Source: Klebsiella africana
GTDB lineage: Bacteria > Pseudomonadota > Gammaproteobacteria > Enterobacterales > Enterobacteriaceae
Direction of reading: 5' to 3'
DNA length: 64,000 nucleotides
Assembly (NCBI RefSeq): GCF_020526085.1
Contig: NZ_CP084874.1
Span: forward strand, 4,154,001-4,218,000
The position numbers were made by a program, and so were the translations under genes. Shown here one piece after another: positions 46,201 through 60,217 of the stretch. The notes under the pieces were generated by a model. That model did no database searches. It worked only from the letters and a program-made list of their open reading frames with translations, and was not told the origin of the DNA. Numbering within the stretch: position 1 is the stretch's first letter; each line of letters opens with the position of its first letter.

Positions 46201-47106
46201 ATGAGAGCCACATCAGAGGAGATCGCCATCTTTGTGGCGGTGGTGGAAAGCGGGAGTTTCAGCCGGGCGGCCGAGCAGCTCGGCCAGGCTAACTCCGCCG
46301 TCAGCAGGGCGGTCAAAAAGCTGGAATCAAAGCTAGGCGTAAGCCTGCTCAATAGGACTACCCGCCAGCTCAGCCTGACAGAAGAAGGCGAGCGCTATTT
46401 TCGCCGGATGCAGGTGGTCTTGCAGGAAATGGCGGCGGCAGAGAACGATCTGCTGGAGACGCGCACCACGCCGCGGGGCCTGCTGCGGGTAGATGCGGCA
46501 ACCCCGGTGATGCTGCATTTTCTCATGCCGCTGGTGAAGCCATTTCGCGAGCGCTACCCGGAAATGACGCTGTCGCTCGTCTCGTCTGAGACGTTTATTA
46601 ACCTGATTGAACGAAAAGTGGATGTGGCCATTCGGGCCGGGACCTTAACGGATTCCAGCCTGCGCGCCCGACCGCTGTTTACCAGCTATCGTAAGATCGT
46701 CGCCTCGCCCGACTATGTCGCGCGCTACGGTATGCCGCAGCATCCGTCCGATCTGAAACAGCATCACTGCCTCGGCTTCACCGAGCCGGTATCGCTGAAT
46801 ACCTGGCCGGTCTCCTGCTGCGATGGCCAGCTGTTAGAGATCGAAGCGGCGGTGTCATCCAATAGCGGCGAAACGCTCAAGCAGCTGTGCCTGACCGGCA
46901 ACGGTATTGCCTGTTTGTCGGATTATATGGTGGATAAAGAGATTGCCAGCGGAGAGTTTGTCGAGCTACTGGCCGATAAGCGCTTACCGGTGGAGATGCC
47001 CTTCAGTGCGGTGTACTACAGCGATAGGGCCGTCAGTACACGTATCAGGGCGTTTATTGATTTTCTGAGCGAACACGTAAAACAGCTCCCGAAGGAGCTG
47101 TCGTAG
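46201..47106 (+). CDS. yafC: LysR-type regulator YafC
   Basis: A 301-residue LTTR of the AaeR/CrgA-like group. The winged helix at about 1-60 ([27 protein letters not shown]) and the effector domain with [20 protein letters not shown] are typical. Strong identity with E. coli YafC. It is divergent from the MFS exporter and convergent with dkgB; its last codons overlap a minus-strand terminator hairpin. Confidence 0.92.
   Translation: MRATSEEIAIFVAVVESGSFSRAAEQLGQANSAVSRAVKKLESKLGVSLLNRTTRQLSLTEEGERYFRRMQVVLQEMAAAENDLLETRTTPRGLLRVDAATPVMLHFLMPLVKPFRERYPEMTLSLVSSETFINLIERKVDVAIRAGTLTDSSLRARPLFTSYRKIVASPDYVARYGMPQHPSDLKQHHCLGFTEPVSLNTWPVSCCDGQLLEIEAAVSSNSGETLKQLCLTGNGIACLSDYMVDKEIASGEFVELLADKRLPVEMPFSAVYYSDRAVSTRIRAFIDFLSEHVKQLPKELS
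47078..47101 (-). terminator. UUCG-loop terminator of dkgB within the end of yafC
   Basis: On the minus strand ACAGCTCC-TTCG-GGAGCTGT (47082-47101) is followed by TTTTA. It lies 37 bases after the dkgB stop and inside the last 25 bases of the yafC coding sequence. Confidence 0.75.
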
Positions 47107-47138
47107 TACCTTCTGATGGGCATGCCGGGAGCGGGAGA

Positions 47139-47942
47139 TTAATCCCACTGCGGCGCCAGACCTTCCGGGCTCACCAGACGATCGTTGCAGTCCAGCGCGG
47201 CGATCGCTTTACGATCTTCATCATCCAGTTGCAGATCCAGTGCCTTCAGGTTGCTGGCCAGATTGTCACGCTTGGTGGACGATGGGATAACCGCATAGCC
47301 TGCGCCCATCGCCCATGCCAGGATAACCTGCGCCGGTGTCGCACTATGTTTCGCTGCGATACGGGCAATTACTTCATCTTTCAGCGCCTTACCGTAAGCC
47401 AGCGTCATGTAAGAGGTGATATGAATGCCGTGCTCACGTGCCCAGTCAACGACTTTACGGTTTTGCAGGTACGGCGAGAGCTCAATCTGGTTGGTCGCAA
47501 TGTTTTCAGCGCCAACGGCGGCAATCGCACGCTCCATCAGCGGAATCGTAAAGTTGGAGATACCAATCTGACGGGTCAGACCCAGCTTCTTCGCTTCCAT
47601 CAGGGCTACCATAAACTCTTCAACGGCAACCGCATCGTTCGGTGACGGCCAGTGGATCAGCGTCAGGTCAACATAGTCCGTACGCAGCTTCTGCAGACTT
47701 TCTTGCAGGCTGGCAATGAGTTTGTCTTTGCTCAGGTTCTCGATCCAGATTTTGGTAGTGATGAACAGCTCATCACGCGGCACGCCGCTTTCGGCGATGG
47801 CCTGACCCACCGCGGCTTCGTTGTCGTAGATCTGCGCGGTGTCGATGGCGCGGTAGCCCAGCTCCAGCGCGGTTTTTACGGATGCGATAACAACATCATC
47901 TTTCAGACGGAAGGTGCCAAGACCAAATGCAGGGATTGCCAT
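47139..47942 (-). CDS. dkgB: 2,5-diketo-D-gluconate reductase B / methylglyoxal reductase
   Basis: NADPH-dependent aldo-keto reductase (AKR5 group) of 267 residues that reduces methylglyoxal and 2,5-diketo-D-gluconate. The tetrad is visible: [12 protein letters not shown] (Asp34, Tyr39), TTKIW (Lys, about 64) and IHWPSP (His, about 97). The NADPH-binding end reads [18 protein letters not shown]. It resembles E. coli DkgB throughout and shares the glyoxal-detoxifying theme with gloB. Confidence 0.95.
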   Translation of the reverse strand: MAIPAFGLGTFRLKDDVVIASVKTALELGYRAIDTAQIYDNEAAVGQAIAESGVPRDELFITTKIWIENLSKDKLIASLQESLQKLRTDYVDLTLIHWPSPNDAVAVEEFMVALMEAKKLGLTRQIGISNFTIPLMERAIAAVGAENIATNQIELSPYLQNRKVVDWAREHGIHITSYMTLAYGKALKDEVIARIAAKHSATPAQVILAWAMGAGYAVIPSSTKRDNLASNLKALDLQLDDEDRKAIAALDCNDRLVSPEGLAPQWD

Positions 47943-48064
47943 GATTTTCCTCGTTATTTCTTCATTTCAGTTAACGGATGAGATTATGGCTGATGGTGTG
48001 GAGGGGAAAAAGAGCGATTAATGCAGAGGATTTTTGCTGAATTAGCAATAATCGAGAACAGATA

Positions 48065-48097
48065 AAACAAAAAAGCCCTGAGCAAATGCTCAGGGCT
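48065..48097 (-). terminator. Terminator of the rRNA operon
   Basis: On the minus strand AGCCCTGAGCA and TGCTCAGGGCT (48074-48097) form an 11-bp stem, followed by TTTTTTGTTTT. It lies 9 bases beyond the distal tRNA-Asp. Confidence 0.92.
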
Positions 48098-48106
48098 CTT
48101 AATAAG

Positions 48107-48183
48107 TGGCGGAACGGACGGGACTCGAACCCGCGACCCCCTGCGTGACAGGCAGGTATTCTAACCGACTGAACTACCGCTCC
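48107..48183 (-). tRNA. aspU: tRNA-Asp (GTC), distal tRNA of the rRNA operon
   Basis: 77 bases, identical in sequence to the copy at 38670-38746, with encoded CCA and anticodon GTC. It follows 5S rRNA by 55 bases, as aspU does in E. coli rrnH. Confidence 0.97.
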
Positions 48184-48238
48184 ACCGAATTTCTTCGCTT
48201 TATTACCACCGGTTGTCACCCCGGCTTACTGCAATTTG

Positions 48239-48358
48239 ATGCCTGGCAGTTCCCTACTCTCACATGGGGAGACCCCACACTACCATCGGCGCTACGGCGT
48301 TTCACTTCTGAGTTCGGCATGGGGTCAGGTGGGACCACCGCGCTAGTGCCGCCAGGCA
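48239..48358 (-). rRNA. rrfH: 5S ribosomal RNA
   Basis: 120 bases on the minus strand, from TGCCTGGCGGC to GCCAGGCAT; nearly identical to E. coli 5S, with pairing 5' and 3' ends. Confidence 0.97.
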
Positions 48359-48392
48359 AATTCTTTGTGCTCGTCCTGTGTCTTTTGCGCTC

Positions 48393-48476
48393 ATACTGCG
48401 TTGGCTGCTCTCGCGAGTGTCAGTCACATACTTATGTATGCTCCTTCCATCGTGTCGTTTGCCGCCTTGTCTCAGC
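48393..48476. repeat. ERIC/IRU-like repeat inside the 23S-5S spacer
   Basis: The stretch ACTGCGTTGGCTGCTCTCGC (48395-48414), CAGTCACATACTTATGTATGC (48421-48441) and TTTGCCGCCTTG follows the order and spacing of the enterobacterial ERIC palindrome (TGCGTTGGCTGCGCTCGC, CAGTCACTTACTTATGTAAGC, TTGCCGCCTT), with the outer GGGG/CCCC arms changed. It makes the 23S-5S spacer 189 bases, about twice that of E. coli. It is assigned by remembered consensus, not by search. Confidence 0.6.
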
Positions 48477-48547
48477 GCAAAATCCTTCGGACTCTGAATC
48501 AGAGCTGAAAATCTTCTCTCAAATCGCCAAAACATCTTCGGCGTTGT

Positions 48548-51449
<2,902 letters not shown>

Positions 51450-51626
51450 TCACAACCCGAAGATGTTTCGTAAAACATCAACGTGTCGCGAAAATTTGAG
51501 AGACTCGAACACACTTAAACAGTGTGTCGTTTCAATTTTCAGCTTGATCCAGATTTTTAAAGAGCAAAACTTCGCAGTGCACCTTTTCAGGTTCACTCTG
51601 AAGTTTTCTTGTGTTCGCAGTAAAGA

Positions 51627-51702
51627 TGGTGGAGCTATGCGGGATCGAACCGCAGACCTCCTGCGTGCAAAGCAGGCGCTCTCCCAGCTGAGCTATAGCC
51701 CC
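51627..51702 (-). tRNA. alaV: tRNA-Ala (TGC) in the 16S-23S spacer
   Basis: 76 bases, GGGGCTATAGCTCAGC to CACCA on the minus strand, anticodon TGC in CTTTGCACG; matches the spacer tRNA-Ala of enterobacteria. Confidence 0.97.
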
Positions 51703-51725
51703 ATCGAATGAATCTCTTTAACCTT

Positions 51726-51807
51726 AATTCGTTTTCGGGCGCGGCGTGGTGAAGCGAAGCATACTGAAGTATGCGAGCTTTGCCACAACAAAGCACGAGA
51801 GCGAATT
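51726..51807. other. Rod-like hairpin filling the tRNA-Ile/tRNA-Ala spacer
   Basis: AATTCGTTTTC (51726-51736) pairs with GAGAGCGAATT (51797-51807), GTGGTGAAGC (51746-51755) with GCTTTGCCAC (51777-51786), and GCATACT (51759-51765) with AGTATGC (51768-51774). The three nested stems occupy almost the whole 105-base gap and stop exactly at the 3' CCA end of tRNA-Ile. In E. coli this gap is much shorter. Probably an insertion or an RNase III substrate. Confidence 0.7.
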
Positions 51808-51884
<77 letters not shown>

Positions 51885-51955
51885 GCAGAGATTACTTACT
51901 GCTCTATTTTCATCAGACAATCTGTGTGAGCACTACAAAGGCAGGTTCTTTAAGG

Positions 51956-53495
<1,540 letters not shown>

Positions 53496-53626
53496 AAGTT
53501 TGATGCTCGTGAATTAAACTTCGTAATGAATTACGCATGTTCACTCAGAGACTTGGTATTCATTTTTCGTCCGAGGACGTTAAGAATCCATGTCACTTTG
53601 AGTGCCCACACAGATTGTCTGATAAA

Positions 53627-53639
53627 TTGTTAAAGAGCA
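53627..53639 (-). promoter_or_regulatory. rRNA antitermination boxA
   Basis: TGCTCTTTAACAA on the minus strand (53627-53639), the canonical enterobacterial boxA, in the leader about 130 bases upstream of 16S. A boxA-like copy lies ahead of 23S. Confidence 0.9.
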
Positions 53640-53677
53640 GTTGCGACGCGCTTTAGCGCTCTGTCGCGAGGTGGCGT

Positions 53678-53705
53678 ATATTACGCTTTCCTCTTTCAGA
53701 GTCAA
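53678..53705 (-). promoter_or_regulatory. rRNA promoter P2
   Basis: Minus strand TTGACT (53700-53705), 16-base spacer, TAATAT (53678-53683), 183 bases upstream of mature 16S; arrangement as in E. coli rrn P2. Confidence 0.88.
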
Positions 53706-53787
53706 CCCTGAATTTCAGGATTTTTCTCTTCAACCGAACCGGCTGTTTGTGTGAAGTGATTCACATCCGCCGTGTCGATGGAGGCGC

Positions 53788-53815
53788 ATTATAGGGAGCT
53801 CTCCGGGAATGACAA
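53788..53815 (-). promoter_or_regulatory. rRNA promoter P1
   Basis: Minus strand TTGTCA (53810-53815), 16-base spacer, perfect TATAAT (53788-53793), followed by the GC-rich discriminator GCGCCTCC typical of stringently controlled rrn P1 promoters. Confidence 0.92.
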
Positions 53816-53864
53816 GCGGAAAAATACAATTTTATTTCAACCGCTCATCTTTTAAACGCAACGC

Positions 53865-54431
53865 TTATTTTTGCTGCTTTTTAATCGCCGCCGGCAGCTC
53901 TGCCAGGCTATTTAGCACCCAGTCAGCCGCTTTTTCCGCTTCTTTAGTCAGGGGCTTACCGGTACGCACCAGCACTTTAGTACCGACATCCGCAGCCGCT
54001 GCCGCCTGCATATCTTCCAGTTTGTCCCCTACCATATAAGAAGCAGCCATATCGATATGCAGATAATCGCGGGCGGAGATCAACATCCCCGGATGCGGTT
54101 TACGACAATCACAGGTCTGACGGTACTCCTCCATCGCACCCTGCGGGTGATGCGGGCAATAATAGATACCGTCCAGGTCGACGCCACGGTCTGCCAGAGA
54201 CCAGTCCATCCATTCGGTCAGCGTTTCAAACTGGGCTTCGGTAAATTTACCGCGGGCAATACCGGACTGGTTAGTGACCAGCACCAGCGCGTAGCCCATC
54301 TCTTTTAGTTCGCGCATCGCGTCAATGACGCCATCGATAAATTCAAAATTGTCGATTTCGTGGACGTAGCCATGATCGACATTAATAGTGCCGTCACGGT
54401 CGAGAAAAATTGCGGGTACTGACTTTGCCAC
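53865..54431 (-). CDS. gmhB: D-glycero-beta-D-manno-heptose-1,7-bisphosphate 7-phosphatase
   Basis: HAD-family phosphatase of the ADP-heptose pathway (the gmhA pathway). The 188 residues carry the HAD motif FLDRDGTIN (Asp10, Asp12), the phosphate-binding [10 protein letters not shown] and the zinc-binding Cys/His loop CPHHPQG...[13 protein letters not shown] start at 54431 gives the E. coli N-terminus ([12 protein letters not shown]); an ATG 17 codons upstream has no homology support. It lies just upstream of rrn P1 on the same strand. Confidence 0.95.
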   Translation of the reverse strand: MAKSVPAIFLDRDGTINVDHGYVHEIDNFEFIDGVIDAMRELKEMGYALVLVTNQSGIARGKFTEAQFETLTEWMDWSLADRGVDLDGIYYCPHHPQGAMEEYRQTCDCRKPHPGMLISARDYLHIDMAASYMVGDKLEDMQAAAAADVGTKVLVRTGKPLTKEAEKAADWVLNSLAELPAAIKKQQK

Positions 54432-54511
54432 CGGTTTGCTCCTGAAAAAGGCTAGTGCCGCTAGTATCGCATGTTTCCGCATGCAAGAAAGTGCTCATTA
54501 TAAAGAGTCAG

Positions 54512-54535
54512 ATTGATTTAGACGTCTGGATGCCT
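54512..54535 (+). promoter_or_regulatory. MetJ operator (met boxes) of metNIQ
   Basis: A perfect met box AGACGTCT (54520-54527) with adjoining weaker 8-mers (ATTGATTT before, GGATGCCT after). It lies about 90 bases upstream of metN and should give methionine/SAM-dependent repression by MetJ. Confidence 0.85.
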
Positions 54536-54619
54536 TAACATCCATTTCATTGCCAGGCATCGCCTGGATACGGCAGAAGAAAATGCCACGGCAAACGGCT
54601 AAACGATAATAAATAACTG

Positions 54620-55651
54620 ATGATTAAACTTTCCAATATCACCAAAGTATTCCAGCAGGGGAATCGCAGCATTCAGGCGCTGAATAACGTCAGCCTGCAT
54701 GTCCCTGCCGGACAGATTTACGGCGTCATCGGTGCCTCCGGCGCTGGTAAAAGTACGTTGATTCGCTGCGTTAACCTGCTGGAGCGCCCGACCGAGGGCA
54801 GCGTACAGGTTGACGGTCAGGAGCTGACTGCCCTGTCAGAAAAAGAGCTAACCCGCGCTCGCCGTCAAATTGGCATGATTTTCCAGCATTTTAACCTGTT
54901 GGCCTCGCGGACCGTTTTCGGCAACGTGGCATTACCCCTGGAGCTGGATAACACGCCGCAGGCTGAAATCAAACGCCGTGTCACTGAGCTGCTGGATCTT
55001 GTCGGCCTGGGTGATAAGCACGACAGCTACCCGGCCAATCTCTCCGGCGGCCAGAAACAGCGCGTCGCTATTGCCCGCGCGCTGGCCAGCAACCCTAAAG
55101 TATTGCTGTGCGATGAAGCCACCAGCGCCCTGGACCCGGCCACGACCCGTTCCATTCTCGAACTGCTGAAAGACATTAACCGTCGCCTGGGACTGACCAT
55201 TCTGCTGATCACCCATGAAATGGATGTGGTGAAGCGCATCTGCGACTGCGTGGCGGTCATTAGCAACGGTCAACTGATCGAGCAGGATACGGTGAGCGAA
55301 GTCTTCTCCCATCCGAAGACGCCGCTGGCTCAGCAATTCATTCAGTCCACGCTGCACCTCGACATTCCGGATGACTACCAGGCGCGCCTGAAACCTACCG
55401 CCATAGCGGATAGCGTGCCGATGCTGCGCATGGAATTTACCGGCCACTCCGTCGATGCGCCGCTGCTCTCTGAAACCGCGCGTCGCTTCAACGTGAATAA
55501 CAACATTATCAGCGCGCAGATGGATTATGCCGGCGGGGTGAAGTTCGGCATCATGCTCACCGAAATGCACGGTACACAGGAAGACACTCAGGCGGCCATC
55601 GCCTGGCTGCAGGAACATCATGTAAAAGTAGAGGTATTGGGTTATGTCTGA
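54620..55651 (+). CDS. metN: D-/L-methionine ABC transporter ATP-binding protein
   Basis: ATPase of the MetNIQ importer; 343 residues. Walker A GASGAGKS (38-45), Q-loop region [15 protein letters not shown], signature [15 protein letters not shown] (about 139-153), Walker [14 protein letters not shown] and the H-loop [12 protein letters not shown]-terminal NIL domain (about 265-343) senses methionine and gives trans-inhibition. It overlaps metI by 8 bases. Confidence 0.97.
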   Translation: MIKLSNITKVFQQGNRSIQALNNVSLHVPAGQIYGVIGASGAGKSTLIRCVNLLERPTEGSVQVDGQELTALSEKELTRARRQIGMIFQHFNLLASRTVFGNVALPLELDNTPQAEIKRRVTELLDLVGLGDKHDSYPANLSGGQKQRVAIARALASNPKVLLCDEATSALDPATTRSILELLKDINRRLGLTILLITHEMDVVKRICDCVAVISNGQLIEQDTVSEVFSHPKTPLAQQFIQSTLHLDIPDDYQARLKPTAIADSVPMLRMEFTGHSVDAPLLSETARRFNVNNNIISAQMDYAGGVKFGIMLTEMHGTQEDTQAAIAWLQEHHVKVEVLGYV

Positions 55652-56297
55652 GGCAATGATGTGGCTGCTGTTGCGCGGCGTATGGGAAACGCTGGCAATG
55701 ACTTTTGTCTCTGGCTTCTTCGGTTTTGTCCTCGGCCTGCCGGTGGGCGTGCTGCTGTACGTGACCCGTCCGGGGCAAATCGTCGCCAATGCCAAACTGT
55801 ACCGCACGCTGTCAGCACTGGTGAATATTTTCCGCTCCATCCCGTTCATTATCCTGCTGGTCTGGATGATTCCATTTACCCGCGTGATCGTCGGTACTTC
55901 TATCGGCCTGCAGGCAGCGATTGTGCCATTAACGGTTGGCGCCGCGCCGTTTATCGCCCGCATGGTGGAGAACGCCCTGCTGGAGATCCCCACCGGCCTT
56001 ATCGAAGCCTCCCGCGCGATGGGTGCCACACCGCTGCAGATCGTGCGCAAAGTCCTGCTGCCTGAAGCGCTGCCAGGTCTGGTCAACGCCGCCACCATCA
56101 CGCTCATCACGCTGGTGGGCTACTCCGCCATGGGCGGCGCGGTGGGCGCTGGTGGCCTGGGGCAGATTGGTTATCAGTATGGCTATATCGGCTATAACGC
56201 CACCGTGATGAATACCGTACTGGTATTGCTGGTTGTTCTGGTTTATTTAATTCAATTCTCTGGCGATCGCATCGTCCGGGCTGTGACTCACAAATAA
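55644..56297 (+). CDS. metI: D-/L-methionine ABC transporter permease
   Basis: Inner-membrane permease of 217 residues with five helices and the EAA coupling motif ([25 protein letters not shown], about 113-137) that contacts MetN. The start overlaps the metN stop region. Near-identical to E. coli MetI. Confidence 0.97.
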   Translation: MSEAMMWLLLRGVWETLAMTFVSGFFGFVLGLPVGVLLYVTRPGQIVANAKLYRTLSALVNIFRSIPFIILLVWMIPFTRVIVGTSIGLQAAIVPLTVGAAPFIARMVENALLEIPTGLIEASRAMGATPLQIVRKVLLPEALPGLVNAATITLITLVGYSAMGGAVGAGGLGQIGYQYGYIGYNATVMNTVLVLLVVLVYLIQFSGDRIVRAVTHK

Positions 56298-56340
56298 CGT
56301 TATTGGCAGACAACACTCATTCTTACAGGAAGGAAATAAC

Positions 56341-57156
56341 ATGGCCTTTAATTTCAAAACCTTTGCGGCAGTTGGCGCGTTAATCGGTTCTCTGGCGCTG
56401 GTGGGTTGCGGTCAGGATGAAAAAGATCCGAATCATATTAAAGTCGGCGTTATCGTCGGGGCGGAACAGCAGGTCGCGGAAGTTGCGCAGAAAGTAGCAA
56501 AAGAGAAGTATGGCCTTGACGTTGAACTGGTGACCTTCAACGATTACGTGCTGCCAAACGAAGCGCTGAGCAAAGGCGATATCGACGTGAACGCTTTCCA
56601 GCATAAACCGTACCTCGATCAACAGATTAAAGACCGCGGCTATAAGCTGGTGGCTGTCGGCAACACCTTCGTCTACCCAATCGCGGGTTATTCGAAGAAA
56701 ATCAAATCGCTGGACGAACTGCAGCCGGGCTCGCAGATCGCCGTCCCGAACGATCCGACCAACCTCGGTCGTTCCCTGCTGCTGCTGCAGCAGGTGGGGC
56801 TGATCAAACTGAAAGACGGCGTGGGCCTGCTGCCGACCTCGCTGGACATCGTCGAGAACCCGAAAAATCTGAAGATTGTTGAGCTGGAAGCGCCACAGCT
56901 GCCGCGTTCTCTGGACGATGCGCAGATTGCGCTGGCCGTCATTAATACCACTTACGCCAGCCAGATTGGCCTGACCCCGGCGAAAGACGGCATCTTTGTT
57001 GAAGGCAAAGAGTCTCCTTACGTGAACCTGATTGTGGCGCGTGAAGACAATAAAGATGCTGAGAATGTGAAGAAATTCGTTCAGGCTTACCAGAGCGATG
57101 AAGTTTACGAAGCAGCGAACAAGATCTTTAACGGCGGTGCCGTGAAAGGCTGGTAA
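56341..57156 (+). CDS. metQ: D-/L-methionine-binding lipoprotein
   Basis: Periplasmic-facing lipoprotein that delivers methionine to MetNI. The 271 residues have a lipobox LALVGC (Cys23) and a NlpA/MetQ domain (DPNHIKVGVIVGAEQQ). AGGAAG precedes the ATG. It is the last gene of the operon, with a terminator 27 bases on. Confidence 0.97.
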   Translation: MAFNFKTFAAVGALIGSLALVGCGQDEKDPNHIKVGVIVGAEQQVAEVAQKVAKEKYGLDVELVTFNDYVLPNEALSKGDIDVNAFQHKPYLDQQIKDRGYKLVAVGNTFVYPIAGYSKKIKSLDELQPGSQIAVPNDPTNLGRSLLLLQQVGLIKLKDGVGLLPTSLDIVENPKNLKIVELEAPQLPRSLDDAQIALAVINTTYASQIGLTPAKDGIFVEGKESPYVNLIVAREDNKDAENVKKFVQAYQSDEVYEAANKIFNGGAVKGW

Positions 57157-57181
57157 TCTTTTCTCACCGTAATATCATTCA

Positions 57182-57209
57182 GGACGGGCTTCACGCCCGT
57201 CTTGTCATT
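57182..57209 (+). terminator. Rho-independent terminator of metNIQ
   Basis: GACGGGC (57183-57189) and GCCCGTC (57195-57201), followed by TTGTCATTT. The T-run is interrupted, so termination may be partial. Confidence 0.7.
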
Positions 57210-57263
57210 TATGCAAGCACCTGATTCAATAACGCCCTGTTTTTTATTCATTGAGGAAATACT

Positions 57264-57671
57264 ATGCGTGCTTTACCGATCTGTTTGTTAGCACTCATGT
57301 TAAGCGGTTGTTCCATGCTAAGCAGATCTCCCGTTGAACCTGCTCAAAGCACTGCAACCCCCCCGGTTAAATCGGAGCCAAGCAAACCACGCGCCACCCG
57401 CCCGGCGCCGGTACGTATTTACACCGATGCGTCAGAACTGGTAGGTAAACCGTTCCGCGATCTGGGTGAAGTGTCTGGCGAGTCCTGCCAGGCCTCGAAT
57501 CAGGATTCTCCGCCGAATATCCCCACCGCGCGCAAGCGCCTGCAGATTAATGCTGCGCGTATGAAAGCCAATGCTGTCCTGCTTCACCGCTGCGAAGTGA
57601 CCAGCGGTACGCCAGGCTGCTACCGTCAGGCCGTTTGCCTGGGTTCAGCGCTTAACGTCTCGGCGCAATGA
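57264..57671 (+). CDS. rcsF: Rcs stress-sensor outer-membrane lipoprotein RcsF
   Basis: Senses envelope damage and activates the RcsCDB phosphorelay, which controls capsule and exopolysaccharide genes in enterobacteria. The 135 residues have a lipobox LMLSGC (Cys16), a Pro-rich linker (about 25-50) and a C-terminal domain with four cysteines (GESCQAS, HRCEV, GCYRQAVC) that form the two known disulfides. The stop overlaps the trmO start by 4 bases. Confidence 0.96.
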   Translation: MRALPICLLALMLSGCSMLSRSPVEPAQSTATPPVKSEPSKPRATRPAPVRIYTDASELVGKPFRDLGEVSGESCQASNQDSPPNIPTARKRLQINAARMKANAVLLHRCEVTSGTPGCYRQAVCLGSALNVSAQ

Positions 57672-58375
57672 GCGCATTTCAGTTCGCGCAGATAGGCGTC
57701 ATCCGTTCGCCGTATAAAGAGAAGTTTGCCGTTCCTCGCCAGCCAGGCCTGGTGAAACACGGCGGCGGAGAACTTCATCTGGTCGCGCCCTATAACCAGG
57801 CCGACGCCGTGCGTGGCCTGGAGAGCTTCAGCCATCTGTGGATCCTGTTTGTGTTTCATCAGACAATGGAAGGCGGTTGGCGTCCGACGGTGCGACCTCC
57901 CCGACTGGGCGGCAATGCGCGGATGGGCGTCTTCGCCACCCGTTCAACGTTTCGCCCTAATCCCATCGGCATGTCGCTCGTTGAGCTCAAGGGCATTCGC
58001 TGTCAGAAAGATCAGGTAATACTGGAACTCGGCAGCCTCGATCTCGTCGACGGGACGCCGGTGGTTGATATCAAACCGTATCTTCCTTTCGCCGAAGCCC
58101 TGCCGGACGCCAGCGCCAGCTATGCGCAGCAGGCGCCGCTGGCGGGTATGAACGTCAGCTTTACGCCGGAAATAGACGCACAGTTACTCACGCTGGAAAA
58201 ACGCTACCCACATATCAAAGCGTTTATCCGCGAGGTGCTGGCGCAGGATCCGCGTCCGGCCTACCGAAAAGAGGAACAAGCAGGAAAAACGTATGCCGTC
58301 TGGCTGCTGGATTTCAACGTCCGCTGGCGGGTGATTGCCTCTGGTTTTGAAGTCTTTGCCCTCGAAGCACGCTAA
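57668..58375 (+). CDS. trmO: tRNA (adenine37-N6)-methyltransferase TrmO
   Basis: SAM-dependent enzyme that makes m6t6A at position 37 of tRNA-Thr; a single-sheeted beta-barrel (UPF0066) enzyme of 235 residues, formerly yaeB/tsaA. Signature segments: IGVIRSPYKEKFAVPRQPGL (8-27), LFVFHQ, ARMGVFATRSTFRPNPIGMS and VVDIKPYLPF. Coupled to rcsF by a 4-base overlap. Confidence 0.95.
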   Translation: MSAFQFAQIGVIRSPYKEKFAVPRQPGLVKHGGGELHLVAPYNQADAVRGLESFSHLWILFVFHQTMEGGWRPTVRPPRLGGNARMGVFATRSTFRPNPIGMSLVELKGIRCQKDQVILELGSLDLVDGTPVVDIKPYLPFAEALPDASASYAQQAPLAGMNVSFTPEIDAQLLTLEKRYPHIKAFIREVLAQDPRPAYRKEEQAGKTYAVWLLDFNVRWRVIASGFEVFALEAR

Positions 58376-58486
58376 TTTTATTTTCCTCTCTTTTGGCATC
58401 TTTGCCACACTGGTAAACTAAACCACTTTTTTGTTTCAGGCTGGGCAACCAGCCTGTTCCGCTCGTTTAACTGGAACCGTTACAAC

Positions 58487-60205
58487 ATGCGTACTAGCCA
58501 ATATCTGCTCTCCACTCTGAAGGAGACACCTGCCGACGCCGAGGTAATCAGCCACCAGCTGATGCTGCGCGCCGGGATGATCCGCAAGCTGGCCTCCGGG
58601 TTATATACCTGGCTGCCGACCGGCGTGCGCGTCCTGAAAAAAGTCGAAAACATCGTGCGTGAAGAGATGAACAACGCCGGTGCGATCGAGGTGTTAATGC
58701 CGGTCGTTCAGCCTTCTGAACTGTGGCAGGAGAGCGGTCGCTGGGAGCAGTACGGCCCGGAACTACTGCGCATTGCCGATCGCGGCGATCGTCCGTTCGT
58801 CCTCGGTCCAACCCACGAAGAGGTTATTACCGATCTGATCCGCAACGAGCTGAACTCCTATAAACAGCTGCCGCTGAACTTCTATCAGATCCAGACCAAA
58901 TTCCGCGATGAAGTGCGCCCGCGTTTCGGTGTGATGCGCTCCCGTGAATTCCTGATGAAAGATGCCTACTCTTTCCATACTTCGCAGGAATCGCTGCAGG
59001 AAACCTACGACGCGATGTATGCCGCTTACAGCAAAATCTTCAGCCGTATGGGGCTGGATTTCCGCGCGGTACAGGCTGACACCGGTTCTATCGGCGGCAG
59101 CGCCTCCCATGAATTCCAGGTGCTGGCGCAGAGCGGTGAAGACGATGTGATCTTCTCCGACAGTTCCGACTACGCGGCAAACATCGAGTTTGCCGAAGCC
59201 GTTGCGCCGAAAGAGCCGCGCGCCGCCGCCACCCAGGAGATGACCCTGGTCGATACGCCGAACGCCAAAACCATCGCCGAGCTGGTGGAGCAGTTCAACC
59301 TGCCGATCGAAAAAACGGTGAAAACCCTGCTGGTGAAAGCGGTTGAAGATAGCGCTTCCCCGCTGGTTGCCCTGCTGGTGCGCGGCGATCACGAGCTGAA
59401 CGAAGTGAAAGCGGAAAAACTGCCGCAGGTCGCCAGCCCGCTGACCTTCGCCACCGAAGAAGAGATCCGCGCCCTGGTGAACGCCGGTCCGGGATCCCTG
59501 GGCCCGGTGAACATGCCGGTTCCGGTGATTATCGACCGTACTGTAGCAGTGATGAGCGATTTCGCCGCTGGCGCCAACATTGATGGCAAACACTACTTCG
59601 GCATCAACTGGGACCGCGATGTCGCCACCCCGGAAGTCGCCGATATCCGTAACGTCGTCGCCGGCGACCCGAGCCCGGACGGTAAAGGTACCCTGCTTAT
59701 CAAACGCGGTATCGAAGTGGGTCATATCTTCCAGCTGGGGACGAAGTACTCCGAGGCGATGAAAGCCGCGGTTCAGGGCGAAGATGGCCGTAACCAGATC
59801 CTGACCATGGGCTGCTATGGTATCGGGGTGACTCGCGTGGTAGCGGCAGCGATTGAGCAGAACTTTGACGATCGCGGTATCGTCTGGCCGGATGCGATTG
59901 CGCCGTTCCAGGTAGCGATCCTGCCGATGAACATGCACAAATCTTACCGTGTGCAGGAGCTGGCGGAAAAACTGTACGCCGAGCTGAGCGCCCAGGGTAT
60001 TGAAGTGCTGATGGACGATCGTAAGGAGCGTCCGGGCGTCATGTTCGCCGATATGGAGCTGATCGGCATTCCGCACACCATCGTGCTGGGCGATCGGAAC
60101 CTCGACAACGATGATATCGAATACAAATATCGTCGCAACGGTGAGAAGCAGCTGATTAAGACCGGCGATATTGTGGAATATCTGGTTAAAGCGATAAAAG
60201 GCTAA
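58487..60205 (+). CDS. proS: Prolyl-tRNA synthetase
   Basis: Class II aminoacyl-tRNA synthetase of 572 residues (bacterial type). Motif 2 region [26 protein letters not shown]; an INS editing domain inserted at about 220-410 (the YbaK-like fold that hydrolyses Ala-tRNA-Pro); motif 3 [10 protein letters not shown]-terminal anticodon-binding domain (about 470-572). The length equals E. coli ProS. Confidence 0.98.
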   Translation: MRTSQYLLSTLKETPADAEVISHQLMLRAGMIRKLASGLYTWLPTGVRVLKKVENIVREEMNNAGAIEVLMPVVQPSELWQESGRWEQYGPELLRIADRGDRPFVLGPTHEEVITDLIRNELNSYKQLPLNFYQIQTKFRDEVRPRFGVMRSREFLMKDAYSFHTSQESLQETYDAMYAAYSKIFSRMGLDFRAVQADTGSIGGSASHEFQVLAQSGEDDVIFSDSSDYAANIEFAEAVAPKEPRAAATQEMTLVDTPNAKTIAELVEQFNLPIEKTVKTLLVKAVEDSASPLVALLVRGDHELNEVKAEKLPQVASPLTFATEEEIRALVNAGPGSLGPVNMPVPVIIDRTVAVMSDFAAGANIDGKHYFGINWDRDVATPEVADIRNVVAGDPSPDGKGTLLIKRGIEVGHIFQLGTKYSEAMKAAVQGEDGRNQILTMGCYGIGVTRVVAAAIEQNFDDRGIVWPDAIAPFQVAILPMNMHKSYRVQELAEKLYAELSAQGIEVLMDDRKERPGVMFADMELIGIPHTIVLGDRNLDNDDIEYKYRRNGEKQLIKTGDIVEYLVKAIKG

Positions 60206-60217
60206 CACCCACCCCAG

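Larger units (their letters stand above)
53496..53864. other. rRNA operon leader and promoter region
   Basis: 369 bases between the 16S 5' end and the gmhB stop. It holds the leader with boxA, tandem promoters P2 and P1 (listed separately) and the upstream activation region, which must extend into the 3' end of gmhB because only about 50 bases separate the P1 -35 box from that gene. No protein gene is supported here. Confidence 0.8.

Noticed and set aside
58763..60208. Long open frame antisense to proS (481 codons)
   Set aside because: It is the mirror of a GC-rich, codon-biased gene; its product is His/Arg/Gln-rich with no recognisable domain, and proS is intact on the other strand.
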